Shown piece after piece: positions 36,758-45,524 of a DNA stretch of 64,000 bases; within the stretch, counting starts at the first letter, position 1, and every line of letters starts with the position of its first letter. Made by a program: the position numbers and the translations under genes. Source of the DNA: Actinomyces urogenitalis DSM 15434 (lineage in GTDB: Bacteria; Actinomycetota; Actinomycetes; Actinomycetales; Actinomycetaceae); contig NZ_DS999574.1 in assembly GCF_000159035.1 (NCBI RefSeq), positions 194,105 through 258,104 of the forward strand, in the 5' to 3' direction. Below the pieces are notes generated by a model. It made no database searches. It had not been told where the DNA came from and was given only the letters and a program-made list of their open reading frames with translations.

Positions 36758-37199
36758 GCAGCACCAGGCGCCGCTTGCCGTCTTCGCAGGCGGGGCGCTG
36801 GGCACATTGGTCCGCGCCGGGCTGGCCCGCCTGTGGCCTCATACCGCCGGAGAGCTGCCGACGGCGACCCTAGCGGTCAACCTCGTCGGTGCCCTCGCGC
36901 TCGGCTTCCTCCTGGGCCGCCTCGCCCTGGCCCCTGACACTGGGTGGCGGCGCACGCTGCGCCTCGGGCTCGGGACGGGCTTCATGGGCGGACTGACGAC
37001 CTACTCCACCTTCATCGTGGAGGTCGAGCACCTGGCCGGCGGCGCCGACCTGCTCGGCGCGGCGACCTACCTAGCCGGCTCGCTGGTGGCCGGGGTCGCG
37101 CTGGCCGCCGTCGGCCTGTGGCTGGCCGGGCTCGGTGCACGACGTCGCACGGCTCTCCCCACGCTTGGCGAGCCGACTGGGCAAGGAGGTCAGTCATGA
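36705..37199 (+). CDS. crcB: Fluoride channel subunit CrcB/Fluc, first copy
   Basis: A 164-residue dual-topology membrane protein with four helices. GTLVRAGLARL, TLAVNLVGALALGFLLG and GTGFMGGLTTYSTFIVE are the family signatures, including the TTYSTF pore region. Fluc subunits dimerise to export fluoride passively. ATG 36705 overlaps the end of the DUF2079 gene by 53 nt; other starts are possible. I find no crcB-type fluoride riboswitch upstream. Confidence 0.88.
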   Translation: MSSSSTATTTRSPSAWVRQHQAPLAVFAGGALGTLVRAGLARLWPHTAGELPTATLAVNLVGALALGFLLGRLALAPDTGWRRTLRLGLGTGFMGGLTTYSTFIVEVEHLAGGADLLGAATYLAGSLVAGVALAAVGLWLAGLGARRRTALPTLGEPTGQGGQS

Positions 37200-37645
37200 C
37201 CGCGGCGACCTGGCTCCTGCTCGCGCTGGCAGGCGGGCTGGGTGCGGTCACGCGCTTCAAGGTTGACTCACGCGTGGGCGCCGTCGTCGCGGCGCGACGT
37301 CAGCGAAGGCGCACGGCTGATGCATCCTCAGCCGCCGTCACAGGCGCGGGCCGCCGCCTGCTCGTCGCGGTTCCCCTGGGCACGGTCGTGGTCAACGTCA
37401 GCGCCTGTCTGCTGCTCGGCCTCCTGACCGGCGCCAGCGGCGCACTCGCGCCCACGCTCGTCACGATCCTGGGAACCGGCTTCCTTGGCGGCTACTCCAC
37501 CTTCTCCACCGCCTGCGTGGAGGCTGCGCGGCTCATGCTCTCCGGCCGGCCGTGGGCCGGGTTCCTTCACGCTGTCACCATGGCGGGCACGAGCCTGCTG
37601 GCCGCGGTGGGAGGTCTCGCCCTCGGTGCCGCGCTCGCGGCCTAG
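37196..37645 (+). CDS. crcB: Fluoride channel subunit CrcB/Fluc, second copy
   Basis: A 149-residue partner of the preceding gene, with VPLGTVVVNVSACLLLGLL and GTGFLGGYSTFSTACVEA. Its ATG overlaps the preceding stop (ATGA), so the two are co-translated and probably form an obligate heterodimer, as in actinobacteria with paired genes. Confidence 0.88.
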   Translation: MTAATWLLLALAGGLGAVTRFKVDSRVGAVVAARRQRRRTADASSAAVTGAGRRLLVAVPLGTVVVNVSACLLLGLLTGASGALAPTLVTILGTGFLGGYSTFSTACVEAARLMLSGRPWAGFLHAVTMAGTSLLAAVGGLALGAALAA

Positions 37646-37815
37646 GACGCTGGCCTCTCTCGCCTGCTCCCCCAATCGGCAACATAGTGCAACCCAGCCG
37701 GGCCCCTCATGCCCGCTCCTAGCCTGGATCCAGCCCCGCGCCGCAGCCTGCGTCTTGACGTAGGTGCCGCTGCGGCGCCATCGACGTCGCCTGACACAGG
37801 CAAAGGAGATCGCCC

Positions 37816-38241
37816 GTGTCACTACAAGACCTCTTGTCCGCCAACCCTGTTGTCCCCGTCGTCGTCGACTCCGCCCAGGAGGGCATGGGCGTGGGCCGGG
37901 CCCTGGTGGCTGGCGTCATATCCCTGCCCGCCTGCACGGACGGCTCGTGGATCATGGCCGCTCTGGCTCTGGGCCTGGACACCGTCAAGTTCTTCCCCGC
38001 CGAGGCCAGTGGCGGGATCGCCACGATCAAGGCGCTGTCCGCCGCCTTCCCCGGACTGCGCTTCATGCCTACCGGCGGCGTGAGCGCGGCCAACCTGGCG
38101 GACTACCTCTGCGTCCCGGTCGTCGCCGCCTGCGGTGGGTCCTGGATGGTCAAGAAGGACCTGGTCAAGGCCGGCGCGTGGGAGGAGATCACCCGGCTGT
38201 CCGCCGAGGCTGTTGCCATCGCGAAGGAGTGTGGCCGATGA
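37816..38241 (+). pseudogene. KDPG aldolase with large internal deletion
   Basis: The frame encodes 141 residues where the family has about 205-215. The N-terminus (LLSANPVVPVVV, GRALVAG) joins directly to VISLPACTDGSWIMAALALG. The segment between them, carrying the catalytic Glu and several barrel strands, is missing. The Schiff-base lysine region VKFFPAEASGG and the phosphate-binding PTGGVSAAN remain. The deletion is in frame, so a protein could be made but not a complete barrel. AAAGGAG precedes GTG 37816 and a TTGACG lies near 37757. It overlaps kdgK by ATGA. Confidence 0.75.
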
Positions 38242-39340
38242 GCGCCCCCGTCACTGTCCGCCCCGCCCAGGAGTGCCGTTACGACGTCGTCTCGCTCGGC
38301 GAGGTCATGCTGCGTCTGGACCCCGGCGAGGGACGCGTGCGCACCGCACGCCGCTTCGAGGCCTGGGAAGGAGGCGGCGAGTACAACGTCGCGCGCGGGC
38401 TGTCACGCTGCTTCGGCCTGCGCGCCGGTGTGGTCACCGCACTGGCTGACAACGAGGTAGGCCACCTCATCGAGAATCTCATCCTGGGCGGCGGCGTGGC
38501 CCCGATGATCCACTGGGCCTCCTATGACGGCATCGGCCGCAGCGTGCGCAACGGCCTGAACTTCACCGAGCGCGGCTTCGGCGTGCGCGGCGCCGTCGGC
38601 GTCTAGGACCGCGGCCACACCGCGATCTCCCAGCTGCGTCCGCAGGACGTGGACTGGGAGGACCTCTTCGGTCGGCAGGGTGTGCGCTGGCTGCACACCG
38701 GAGGCATCTTCGCGGCGCTGTCTGAGCAGGCCGCCGAGGTGGCTCAGGCCGCCATGCAGGCCGCGCACGAGCACGGCACGATCGTCTCCTACGACCTGAA
38801 CTACCGCCCCTCGCTGTGGAAGGGGATCGGTGGGATCGAGCGTGCCCAGGAGGTCAACCGTGCCCTGGCCCGCTACGTCGACGTCATGATCGGCAACGAG
38901 GAGGACTTCACCGCCTCCCTCGGCTTCGAGGTCGAGGGCGTGGACGCGAACCTGTCCAAGCTGGACACCTCCGCCTTCGAGGCGATGATCGAGCAGGTGA
39001 CCAGCGAGTTCACGAACTTCAAGGTCGCCGCCACGACGCTGCGTCAGGTGCGTACCGCCACCGTCAACGACTGGGCGGCCATCGCCTGGTCTCGCGAGGG
39101 CGGATTCGTCCACTCCACCCAGCGCCCCGGTCTGGAGATCCTGGACCGTGTGGGAGGCGGCGACTCCTTCGCTTCCGGCCTCATCTATGGCCTGATGGAG
39201 CTGGGGGACCTGCTCAGGCCGTCGAGTACGGCGCTGCCCACGGCGCGATGGCCATGACGACTCCGGGTGACACGACCATGGCGACCAAGGCTGAGGTCGA
39301 GCGCCTGGTGGCCGGCGGAGGCGCCCGAGTCCAGCGCTGA
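38238..39340 (+). pseudogene. KDG kinase (PfkB family), nonsense codon and frameshift
   Basis: It encodes a 2-dehydro-3-deoxygluconokinase-like sugar kinase: YDVVSLGEVMLRLDPGEGR, GGGEYNVARGLSRCFG, YDLNYRPSLWKG, GGGDSFASGLIYG. An in-frame TAG at 38604-38606 interrupts it, and the same frame continues with DRGHTAISQLRP. Near 39211 one base appears lost. The frame then reads RPSSTALPTARWP to a stop at 39257, while the shifted frame gives QAVEYGAAHGAMAMTTPGDT to TGA 39340. Two independent lesions make activity very unlikely. Confidence 0.85.
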
Positions 39341-39354
39341 GACCTGCGCTCCTC

Positions 39355-39387
39355 GGGGCGGTGGCACCACTGGCGTGCCACCGCCCC
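39355..39387 (+). terminator. Intrinsic-like terminator after kdgK
   Basis: A perfect 13-bp stem, GGGGCGGTGGCAC with GTGCCACCGCCCC, has a 7-nt loop followed by GTCTTTGT. Confidence 0.7.
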
Positions 39388-39452
39388 GTCTTTGTGGTGC
39401 TGGTGGGAAGGGAAGAAAGGGCGGGTGAAAGGGCACGGTCAGTCGCCTGCAG

Positions 39453-39556
39453 TCCTCCCTCTCCCTCTCCCTCCCGCTCCCTGCCTCCCATCCACTCCTC
39501 CCCCACCCCCGCTCCTCCCTCCCACCCACACCTTCCCCCACTCTCCCCCCACTCCC
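39453..39556 (+). other. Polypyrimidine tract of about 104 nt
   Basis: About 93 of 104 bases on the plus strand are C or T, in runs such as TCCCTCTCCCTCCC. It lies in the 705-bp non-coding gap 39341-40045, directly before two palindromic repeats. Such strand-biased tracts can form triplex or R-loop structures. No gene is supported here. Confidence 0.7.
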
Positions 39557-39629
39557 GTCGGTTTAGGCCGGGAACAGTCGCTTCGGTTGCGGCAAGCACG
39601 GAGATCGACGGTCCAAGGCCTAAACCGAT
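39557..39629 (+). repeat. Palindromic intergenic repeat, copy E1
   Basis: Arms GTCGGTTTAGGCC and GGCCTAAACCGAT, inner AACAGTCG with CGACGGTC, loop CTTCGGTTGCGGCAAGC, in plus orientation. Nearly identical to E2 from AGGCC to CCTAAACCGA. Confidence 0.8.
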
Positions 39630-39651
39630 CAGGCGCCGGCAGACCTGAGCC

Positions 39652-39725
39652 ATCGCTTTAGGCCGGGAACAGTCGCTTCCGTTGCGGCAAGCACGGAGAT
39701 CGACGGTCCAAGGCCTAAACCGACG
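39652..39725 (+). repeat. Palindromic intergenic repeat, copy E2
   Basis: A tandem duplicate of E1, separated by 22 bp. The left arm is ATCGCTTTAGGCC and the right arm GGCCTAAACCGACG. The near-identical loops suggest a recent duplication. Confidence 0.8.
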
Positions 39726-39756
39726 GATTCATGGGACCGGTGAGGTGGGCATAGCG

Positions 39757-39860
39757 GGTTAAGGACCTCAAGCGACGGGACGACGGCACCTGATGGCCCC
39801 GGCAACATCACCCCGGCAGCACCACCCCGGCGCCACCTCGGCGCCACCTCGGCGCCACCC
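39757..39860 (+). repeat. Half palindrome and 11-bp tandem repeats
   Basis: TTAAGGACCTCAAGCGACGG (39759-39778 region) is a right half-element of the palindrome family without its left arm. At 39828-39860 the unit CGGCGCCACCT occurs three times in a row. Confidence 0.55.
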
Positions 39861-40045
39861 AGGCAGCGTTGCCTGCCACCATGGACCCTTCGGCGCCCAA
39901 CAACCAACACTGTGACCGAATGCACGAACCATCCTGGAATGCCCTCGCCCAGCGGTCATTGACGAACGCTCACAAAGCTGCTTCAATCGTTGTCGAATAA
40001 AAATGACCGGACGGTTAATCCGCCCGCACGGCCAAAGGAGGCCTC

Positions 40046-41479
40046 ATGGCTAGCACCGCCGCAGCAGATCCCCGGCTGGAAGAGCCGACTCGTCCTGGCA
40101 CCTCCGCCAAGTACCTGGGTGGACGCCCCTTTATCCAGTACGTCATCTCCTTCATCATCTCCTCCCTCTTCCTCTTCGCCTGCTACGCGGCGATGGCCGG
40201 CATCCTCCTGCCGAACTCGGTCCAGACCATCGAGTTCCAGCACTACTTCGACGGCACCACCGTCCAGTCCGTCAACGACGTCCAGCAGCTCACCCAGCTG
40301 CGCCAGGCTGTGGACGCCGGGACCGCGACTGCCACCGGCGAGGAGCAGCACCTGCTGGACCTCCTGGCTCAGTACGAGGGCGCCCGAGCCAAGTCGATCT
40401 CCCTCATGATGTCGATCGGCTCGCTGTTCACCCTCTTCGCCCAGCCCGTCATCGGCGTCATCTCTGACCGGTGGCGCTCGAAGTTCGGCCGCCGCGCTAT
40501 GTGGATCGTCATGGGCGCCATCGGCGGAGCGGTCTTCATGGTCGGCCTGCGCTACTCCTCGACCATCGCGATGCTCACGCTCTTCTGGACCGTGGGTCAG
40601 GTCTCCCTCAACATCATGCAGGCCCCGCTGTCCACCACCGTGGCGGACCGCGTCCCCCAGGACAAAGTGGGCCTGGTCTCCGGCCTGTCCGGCATCGGCA
40701 TGATGCTGGGCTTCACCGGCGGCAGCATCATCGCCGGCATCCTGTTCAACACTCTTGGCCTGGACACCTACTTCGTCTTCGCCCTGGGCGTGGTCATCGG
40801 TGCGCTCCTGTTCGTTACCTTTGCCAAGGACCGCTCCTCCAAGGACCTGGAGGTGGAGAAGTTCGACTGGATCTCCTTCTTCAAGGGCTACACCATCCCG
40901 CTGCGCGACCACGACTTCCGCTGGACCTGGATCGCCCGCTTCTTCATGTTCTTCGGCTACACCGCCATCTCGAACTTCGTCCTCTACATCCTCCAGTCCC
41001 ACCTTCAGCCGGCCCTGTCTGCCTCTGAGGCCAACACGACCTTCGCCACGCTGTCCTCGGCCGCTCTGCCCGGCCAGCTGCTCATGATGCTCGTGGCCGG
41101 CCGCTGGTCGGACAAGGTGGGTCGCCGCAAGCCCTTCGTCATCGGCTCCTCGATCGTCATCGCGGCCCTCATGGCCCTGCCGCTGCTCTTCCCGAGCCTG
41201 CCGATCTTCTACGTCTTCTACATCGGCATGGCTGCTGCCTACGGCATGTACATGGCCGTGGACACCGCCCTGTTCATTGACGTCCTGCCCGACCCTGAGG
41301 CCGCGGGCCGCGACCTTGGCGTGGCCAACGTGGCCACCAACATCGGTCAGATGCTTGCCCCGGTGGTGGCTGGCCAGGTCGTGGCCATCACTGCCGGCTA
41401 CGACGCCCTGTTCATCATGAGCGTCGTCTCCGTGGTCATCGCCGCCCTCGCCATCATCCCGGTGCGCAAGATCAAGTGA
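40046..41479 (+). CDS. MFS transporter
   Basis: A 477-residue major facilitator with twelve membrane segments. GVISDRWRSKFGRRAMW is the loop 2-3 signature and GRWSDKVGRRKPFVIG its repeat in the second half. A hydrophilic loop (FQHYFDGTTVQSVNDVQQ) follows helix 1. GGCCAAAGGAGGCCTC gives a near-perfect Shine-Dalgarno for ATG 40046. It is followed 41 bp later by a nucleoside hydrolase-like gene, suggesting import of a nucleoside or glycoside; the substrate is not readable. Confidence 0.82.
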   Translation: MASTAAADPRLEEPTRPGTSAKYLGGRPFIQYVISFIISSLFLFACYAAMAGILLPNSVQTIEFQHYFDGTTVQSVNDVQQLTQLRQAVDAGTATATGEEQHLLDLLAQYEGARAKSISLMMSIGSLFTLFAQPVIGVISDRWRSKFGRRAMWIVMGAIGGAVFMVGLRYSSTIAMLTLFWTVGQVSLNIMQAPLSTTVADRVPQDKVGLVSGLSGIGMMLGFTGGSIIAGILFNTLGLDTYFVFALGVVIGALLFVTFAKDRSSKDLEVEKFDWISFFKGYTIPLRDHDFRWTWIARFFMFFGYTAISNFVLYILQSHLQPALSASEANTTFATLSSAALPGQLLMMLVAGRWSDKVGRRKPFVIGSSIVIAALMALPLLFPSLPIFYVFYIGMAAAYGMYMAVDTALFIDVLPDPEAAGRDLGVANVATNIGQMLAPVVAGQVVAITAGYDALFIMSVVSVVIAALAIIPVRKIK

Positions 41480-41520
41480 CGACGGCGCCGCCAGGCACCG
41501 GAGGGAAAGGCTGACACACC

Positions 41521-42519
41521 ATGACAGCAGCACGCTGGACCTACGGCACGACGCCGTGGCTCGGCCAGGACCACCCGCTCGCGGGCGTGCCGGGCCGCAC
41601 CCGGGTCATCATCGACAACGACTTCGCCGGGGACCCGGACGACCTCTTCCAGCTCGCCCACCACCTGCTGGTGGAGGGGACGCAGGTGTGCGGCGTCGTC
41701 GTCTCCCGCCTGCGTGAGGACGACGGCTGGAACCGTACCGGCCACTCGATCCAGGCCGGGCGCGAGAAGGTCGAGCACCTGCTTGAGCTCATGGGCGTGG
41801 ACGGGGTCAATTTCTACGAGGGCGACGACCGCGGCTTCGCCGATCACGACGGGCCGACGGCGGCCTCGCGCTTCATCGTCGAGGAGGCCATGCGTGAGGA
41901 CGACCGGCCGCTCTACCTCGTGGCCGGCGGATCCTTGGGCGACGTCGCTCGCGCCTACAAGGCCGAGCCGGCAATCGCCGACCGTCTCACGCTCATCTGG
42001 ATCGGCGGGTCCGAGCACGCGGGCCTGGCCTACGTGCCGGCCGGCGCGAGCACGCTGGAGTACAACATGGCGCTGGACGTACCTGCCGCTATGTACGTCT
42101 TCAATGACACCGACGCCCGCGTGTGGCAGATGCCGCGCAACGTCTACCGCTCCAGCCTGGTGCCGATGTCCGTCATCCGCCGCGGCTGCCAGCGGGCCGG
42201 CAGGCTGGGCGCCTTCCTGCTGTCCCAGCTCGAGGAGGTCCAACGCATGATTCTGCCCTTCGCAGGTCATGCCGGGGCCACCTACGTGCTCGGCGACCAG
42301 CCGCTGGTGCTTCTATCCAGCCTCCAGACCACCTTCGAGCCGGACGCCGCCTCCTCGGCCTATGACGTCATCCCCCGAGTGGCGCTGGCTGAGGACGGCA
42401 CGTACCGCTACCCCGAGGGCACTCGGCCCATGCGCCGCTACACGCAGGTGGACAACACCATGCTGTTCGCGGACATGTTCGCCTCCTTCGAGGCCTTCAG
42501 CCAGTGGCAGGAAGGCTGA
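41521..42519 (+). CDS. Nucleoside hydrolase-like protein, copy 1
   Basis: A 332-residue member of the inosine/uridine-type nucleoside hydrolase superfamily. The N-terminal Asp cluster reads IIDNDFAGDPDD (residues 31-41) and LEYNMALDVPAAMYVF matches the family EFN-DPEAA block. The usual catalytic His-Asp near the C-terminus reads G258-D259-Q260, so the metal Asp is kept but the His is absent. It probably cleaves an N-glycosidic or similar bond in an unusual substrate. A paralogue lies at 52302-53309. It is co-directional with the MFS gene and the broken carboxylesterase. Confidence 0.8.
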   Translation: MTAARWTYGTTPWLGQDHPLAGVPGRTRVIIDNDFAGDPDDLFQLAHHLLVEGTQVCGVVVSRLREDDGWNRTGHSIQAGREKVEHLLELMGVDGVNFYEGDDRGFADHDGPTAASRFIVEEAMREDDRPLYLVAGGSLGDVARAYKAEPAIADRLTLIWIGGSEHAGLAYVPAGASTLEYNMALDVPAAMYVFNDTDARVWQMPRNVYRSSLVPMSVIRRGCQRAGRLGAFLLSQLEEVQRMILPFAGHAGATYVLGDQPLVLLSSLQTTFEPDAASSAYDVIPRVALAEDGTYRYPEGTRPMRRYTQVDNTMLFADMFASFEAFSQWQEG

Positions 42520-44154
42520 GGCGTCCCGGTATACAACTCCACAATCGTCACGACGAGCTACGGACCCGTCCGCGGCCGGATCGAGGCTGAGGGCGTCGTC
42601 TCCTTCAAGGGCATGCGCTACGGCGCGGACACCTCGGCCTACCGCTTCCTTCCGCCCCAGCCTCCGACGCCGTGGAACGACGTCGTCAACGCCTTTGAGT
42701 TCGGACCGACCTGTGCGCAGGACCACCCGGACCGCAGCGTGGACCGCGCCGCCAATCCATGGCTGCAGATGATGGGGCTGACGGACAACCTCCCTGAGTC
42801 CGAAGACTGCCTGACGATCAACGTCTGAACCCCCGGCACGGCGGCGCAGGCTGCCGCTGCCGGGGACCCGGCACCCTCACGACCGGTTCTCATGTGGGTC
42901 CACTCTGGGGGCTACTCGGACAACTCCGGTTCCTCACCCTCCACCAACGGCGCTCGGATCGCTGCCGAGCAGGACCTCGTCGTCGTCTCCTTCAACCACC
43001 GCCTCGGCGTGCTGGGCTACACCCAGGTCGTCGACCCGGTCGTCTTCCCGGACTCCCCCTACGCCTCCAGCGGCAACGTCGGCCAGCTCGACATCATCGC
43101 CGCCCTGGAGTGGGTCCGGGACAACATCGCCGCCTTCGGAGGAGACCCGCAGCAGGTCACGCTCGCCGGCCAGTCCGGTGGCGCCATGAAGATCTCCGTG
43201 CTGCTGGCGATGCCGGCGGCTCAGCCGCTCTTCCGTGCGGCGATCCTGCAGTCCGGCACGACGACGCGCGTGGCCGAGCCCGACGAGGCACTCGCCGTAC
43301 GCGACTCGCTGCTCACGCGCCTGGGGCTGGATCGCGACGAGCCCGAGCGCCTGGCCACCACTGACCTGGCCGAGCTCATGCGCGCCTACCGGGATACCTC
43401 CGCCGGTCCGACCGTTTTCGGGCCGGTTCGCGACGGCGTGACCTTGCCCTTCCAGCCTTTCGACGACCAGGCCGTGGCCCTGTCCGGGGACAAGCCACTC
43501 ATCATCGGCGACATGGACACCGAGGCTGCCTTGTTCCTCTCCCGTAGCCGCGAGGACCTGCTCGCCGCAGGGGCCGACGGCGTCGCTGCACGCCTGGCGT
43601 CCGCCGTGGGACACGAGGTGGCTGGCCGGCTGCTTGCTGGCGTCCGCGCCCGGATGGGCGAGCTGGACGGCTACGAGCTGGCGGTGCAGCTCTCCTCGGA
43701 CGGGTGGTTCGCAGGCCCCGCCCACGCAGCCTGCCTGCGTCGGACACGTGGAGCCTCGGCGCCGACCTGGCGCTACCGCAACGCGTTGAGGACCCCGGCA
43801 GAGGACGGGATCCTCATGTCGCCCCACGAGCTCGACGTCGCCCTGACCTTCGGCAACATCGAGACCGCCACGGGGCTCAATGGGGATACGCCTGCGGCTC
43901 ACGAGGTCTCGCGCCTCCTGCGCTCGACCTGGGCGGCCTTCGTGCGCACCGGGTGCCCGGACAACAAGATCCTTGGCTCCTCAGTCCCCTCCTGGCCCGC
44001 CTACGCCGCCGAGGGACGCCAGGTGCTCGTCATTGACGCCCCCGCCCACGTGGAGGCCAACGTTGATGGTGAGGCGCTCGACGTCGCCGCAGAGCTGGCT
44101 CAGGAGCACATCGACTGGTTCACGGCCCTGCTGCGCGACCCGGCTGAGGACTGA
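42520..44154 (+). pseudogene. Carboxylesterase type B, inactivated
   Basis: The reading frame directly after the nucleoside hydrolase stop encodes TSYGPVRGRIEAEGVVSFKG, but no start codon precedes it; GTC at 42523, with AGGAAGG upstream, is where a GTG start would fit. At 42826-42828 a TGA replaces the Trp expected in the family block CLTINV(W)TPG. After it the same frame continues to 44154 with MWVHSGGYSDNSG (oxyanion hole), AGQSGGAMK (nucleophile Ser) and a normal C-terminus. Translation from ATG 42892 would lack the N-terminal strands. Confidence 0.8.
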
Positions 44155-44214
44155 GATCGAGGAGGCTCGCGCCCCTCGGTCCACCTGACCCCGCCCCGCC
44201 GGCTCCGCCAATCC

Positions 44215-44412
44215 GTCGCCTTAGGCCCTCAACCCGCCACACCCACCTGGCCGGATCCACCAATCCGCCTGCACCCGTCGCTTGAGGCCTTTAACAGTCG
44301 ATCCCCATCCCCGCCACAACCAAACCGACTGTTCCCAACCTAAAGCGACGGAGGTAGGGGGAGCGCGGAGGCGATCAACGTCAGAACCGACGGTCCAGGG
44401 CCTCAACCGACG
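44215..44412. repeat. Palindromic repeat cluster F (one full, two partial copies)
   Basis: The full element at 44277-44350 has CGTCGCTTGAGGCC paired with AACCTAAAGCGACG and AACAGTCG with CGACTGTT, in minus orientation by its loop. Partial copies flank it: a left half at 44215-44238 (GTCGCCTTAGGCCC) and a right half at 44379-44412 (GGTCCAGGGCCTCAACCGAC). They fill the 434-bp gap between the convergent esterase remnant and transketolase genes. Confidence 0.75.
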
Positions 44413-44493
44413 AAGGCAGGGGCCGACGATCTGAGCCAACCCGCCGTCCCAGGCCTGACCGGCCATCCCCACGTCCCTCCGCCCCCACGATGC

Positions 44494-44528
44494 GAGGGCG
44501 CCCCGCACACGTGGTGCGAGGCGCCCTC
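44494..44528. terminator. Bidirectional terminator hairpin
   Basis: GAGGGCGCC pairs with GGCGCCCTC, then CGCAC with GTGCG across a 1x1 mismatch, with a 5-nt loop. GTCGTCTT follows on the plus strand. It is 61 bp from the transketolase stop. Confidence 0.6.
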
Positions 44529-44588
44529 GTCGTCTTGGCCAAGCCACCCAGCCCAGCCAGCCGGCCCAGCCAGACCAAGTCTTCGGCG

Positions 44589-45524
44589 TCAGGACCTCAG
44601 CTCATGGGCAGCAGCGACGATGCCGTCGGCGCTGATGCCCCAGTGGTCCATGAGCCAGGCCTCGGAGCCCGTGGGGGCCCACTGGTCCGGTACACCGATC
44701 CGCTTGACCGGCACCGGGCACTTCTCGCTGGTCAGCTCGGCGACGGCGCCGCCCAGACCACCGTTGACCGTGCCCTCCTCGACCGTGATGATCCGGCCGG
44801 TCTCACGAGCGGCAGCCAGCACAGCCTCCTCGTCCAGAGGCTTGACCACAGGCATGGACAGCAGCCGGGCGTGCACACCCTTGGCCTCCAGGCGGTCAGC
44901 CGCCTCCAGCGCCCGGTGCACGGTCACGCCGTTGGCGATGATCGTCAGGTCCTCACCCTCGCGCAGCACCGTGGCCTTGGGGGTGAAGGCGTAGTCCTCA
45001 CCGTGGATGGCAGGCACCTTCATCCGCGAGATACGGATGTAGGCGGGGCCGTCCAGCTCGGAGTAGGCCCAGCGGATCGCACCCTCGGTCTCGGCCGGGT
45101 CAGCCGGGACGATCACGGTCATGCCGGGGAAGGACCGCATGATGGTGACGTCCTCGGCGCTGTGGTGGGTCGAGCCGAGTGCGCCGTAGGCCAGTCCCGG
45201 GGACTGGGCGCACAGCAGCATGTGGCGGTGGGAGTAGCCGGCGTCGATCTTGACCTGCTCGGTCGCACGGGCGGAGAGGAAGGACCCGGCGCAGGAGACC
45301 ACAGGGATCTTCCCGCCGTTCTCCAGGCCCGCTGCCACACCCACCTGGTTCTGCTCGGCAATGCCGACGTTGATGAGGCGGGTGGGGAACTCGTCGCGGA
45401 AGCCGCCGAGGTTAGACGAGCCCACCGAGTCGTTGACGACGACGACGAGACGGTCGTCCTGGCGGGCGATGTCCGCCAGCGTCTGGGCGTAAGCCTTGCG
45501 GCAGTCGTACAGGTTCTCGCTCAC
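44589..45524 (-). CDS. Transketolase, C-terminal subunit
   Basis: A 311-residue pyrimidine-binding plus C-terminal domain of a split transketolase. NVGIAEQNQVGVAAGLENGG carries the conserved Glu that activates thiamine diphosphate, and STHHSAEDVTIMRSFPGM and the C-terminal VEEGTVNGGLGGAV are family blocks. GTG 45524 overlaps the stop of the N-terminal subunit gene (GTGA), so the two halves are co-translated. It moves two-carbon units between sugar phosphates. Confidence 0.9.
   Translation of the reverse strand: MSENLYDCRKAYAQTLADIARQDDRLVVVVNDSVGSSNLGGFRDEFPTRLINVGIAEQNQVGVAAGLENGGKIPVVSCAGSFLSARATEQVKIDAGYSHRHMLLCAQSPGLAYGALGSTHHSAEDVTIMRSFPGMTVIVPADPAETEGAIRWAYSELDGPAYIRISRMKVPAIHGEDYAFTPKATVLREGEDLTIIANGVTVHRALEAADRLEAKGVHARLLSMPVVKPLDEEAVLAAARETGRIITVEEGTVNGGLGGAVAELTSEKCPVPVKRIGVPDQWAPTGSEAWLMDHWGISADGIVAAAHELRS

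Noticed and set aside
36705-37645. Fluoride riboswitch controlling the crcB pair
   Set aside because: The first crcB gene overlaps the preceding coding sequence, leaving no leader, and I see no matching structure before the DUF2079 gene.
13579-38606. Recoding of TAG as an amino acid
   Set aside because: TAG also ends intact genes here (for example at 877, 4478, 22662 and 27036), so the internal TAG codons are better explained as mutations.
39557-39725. Possible two-repeat CRISPR array
   Set aside because: The repeats are 73-bp palindromes with 22 bp between them, related copies are scattered singly elsewhere, and no cas gene is present.
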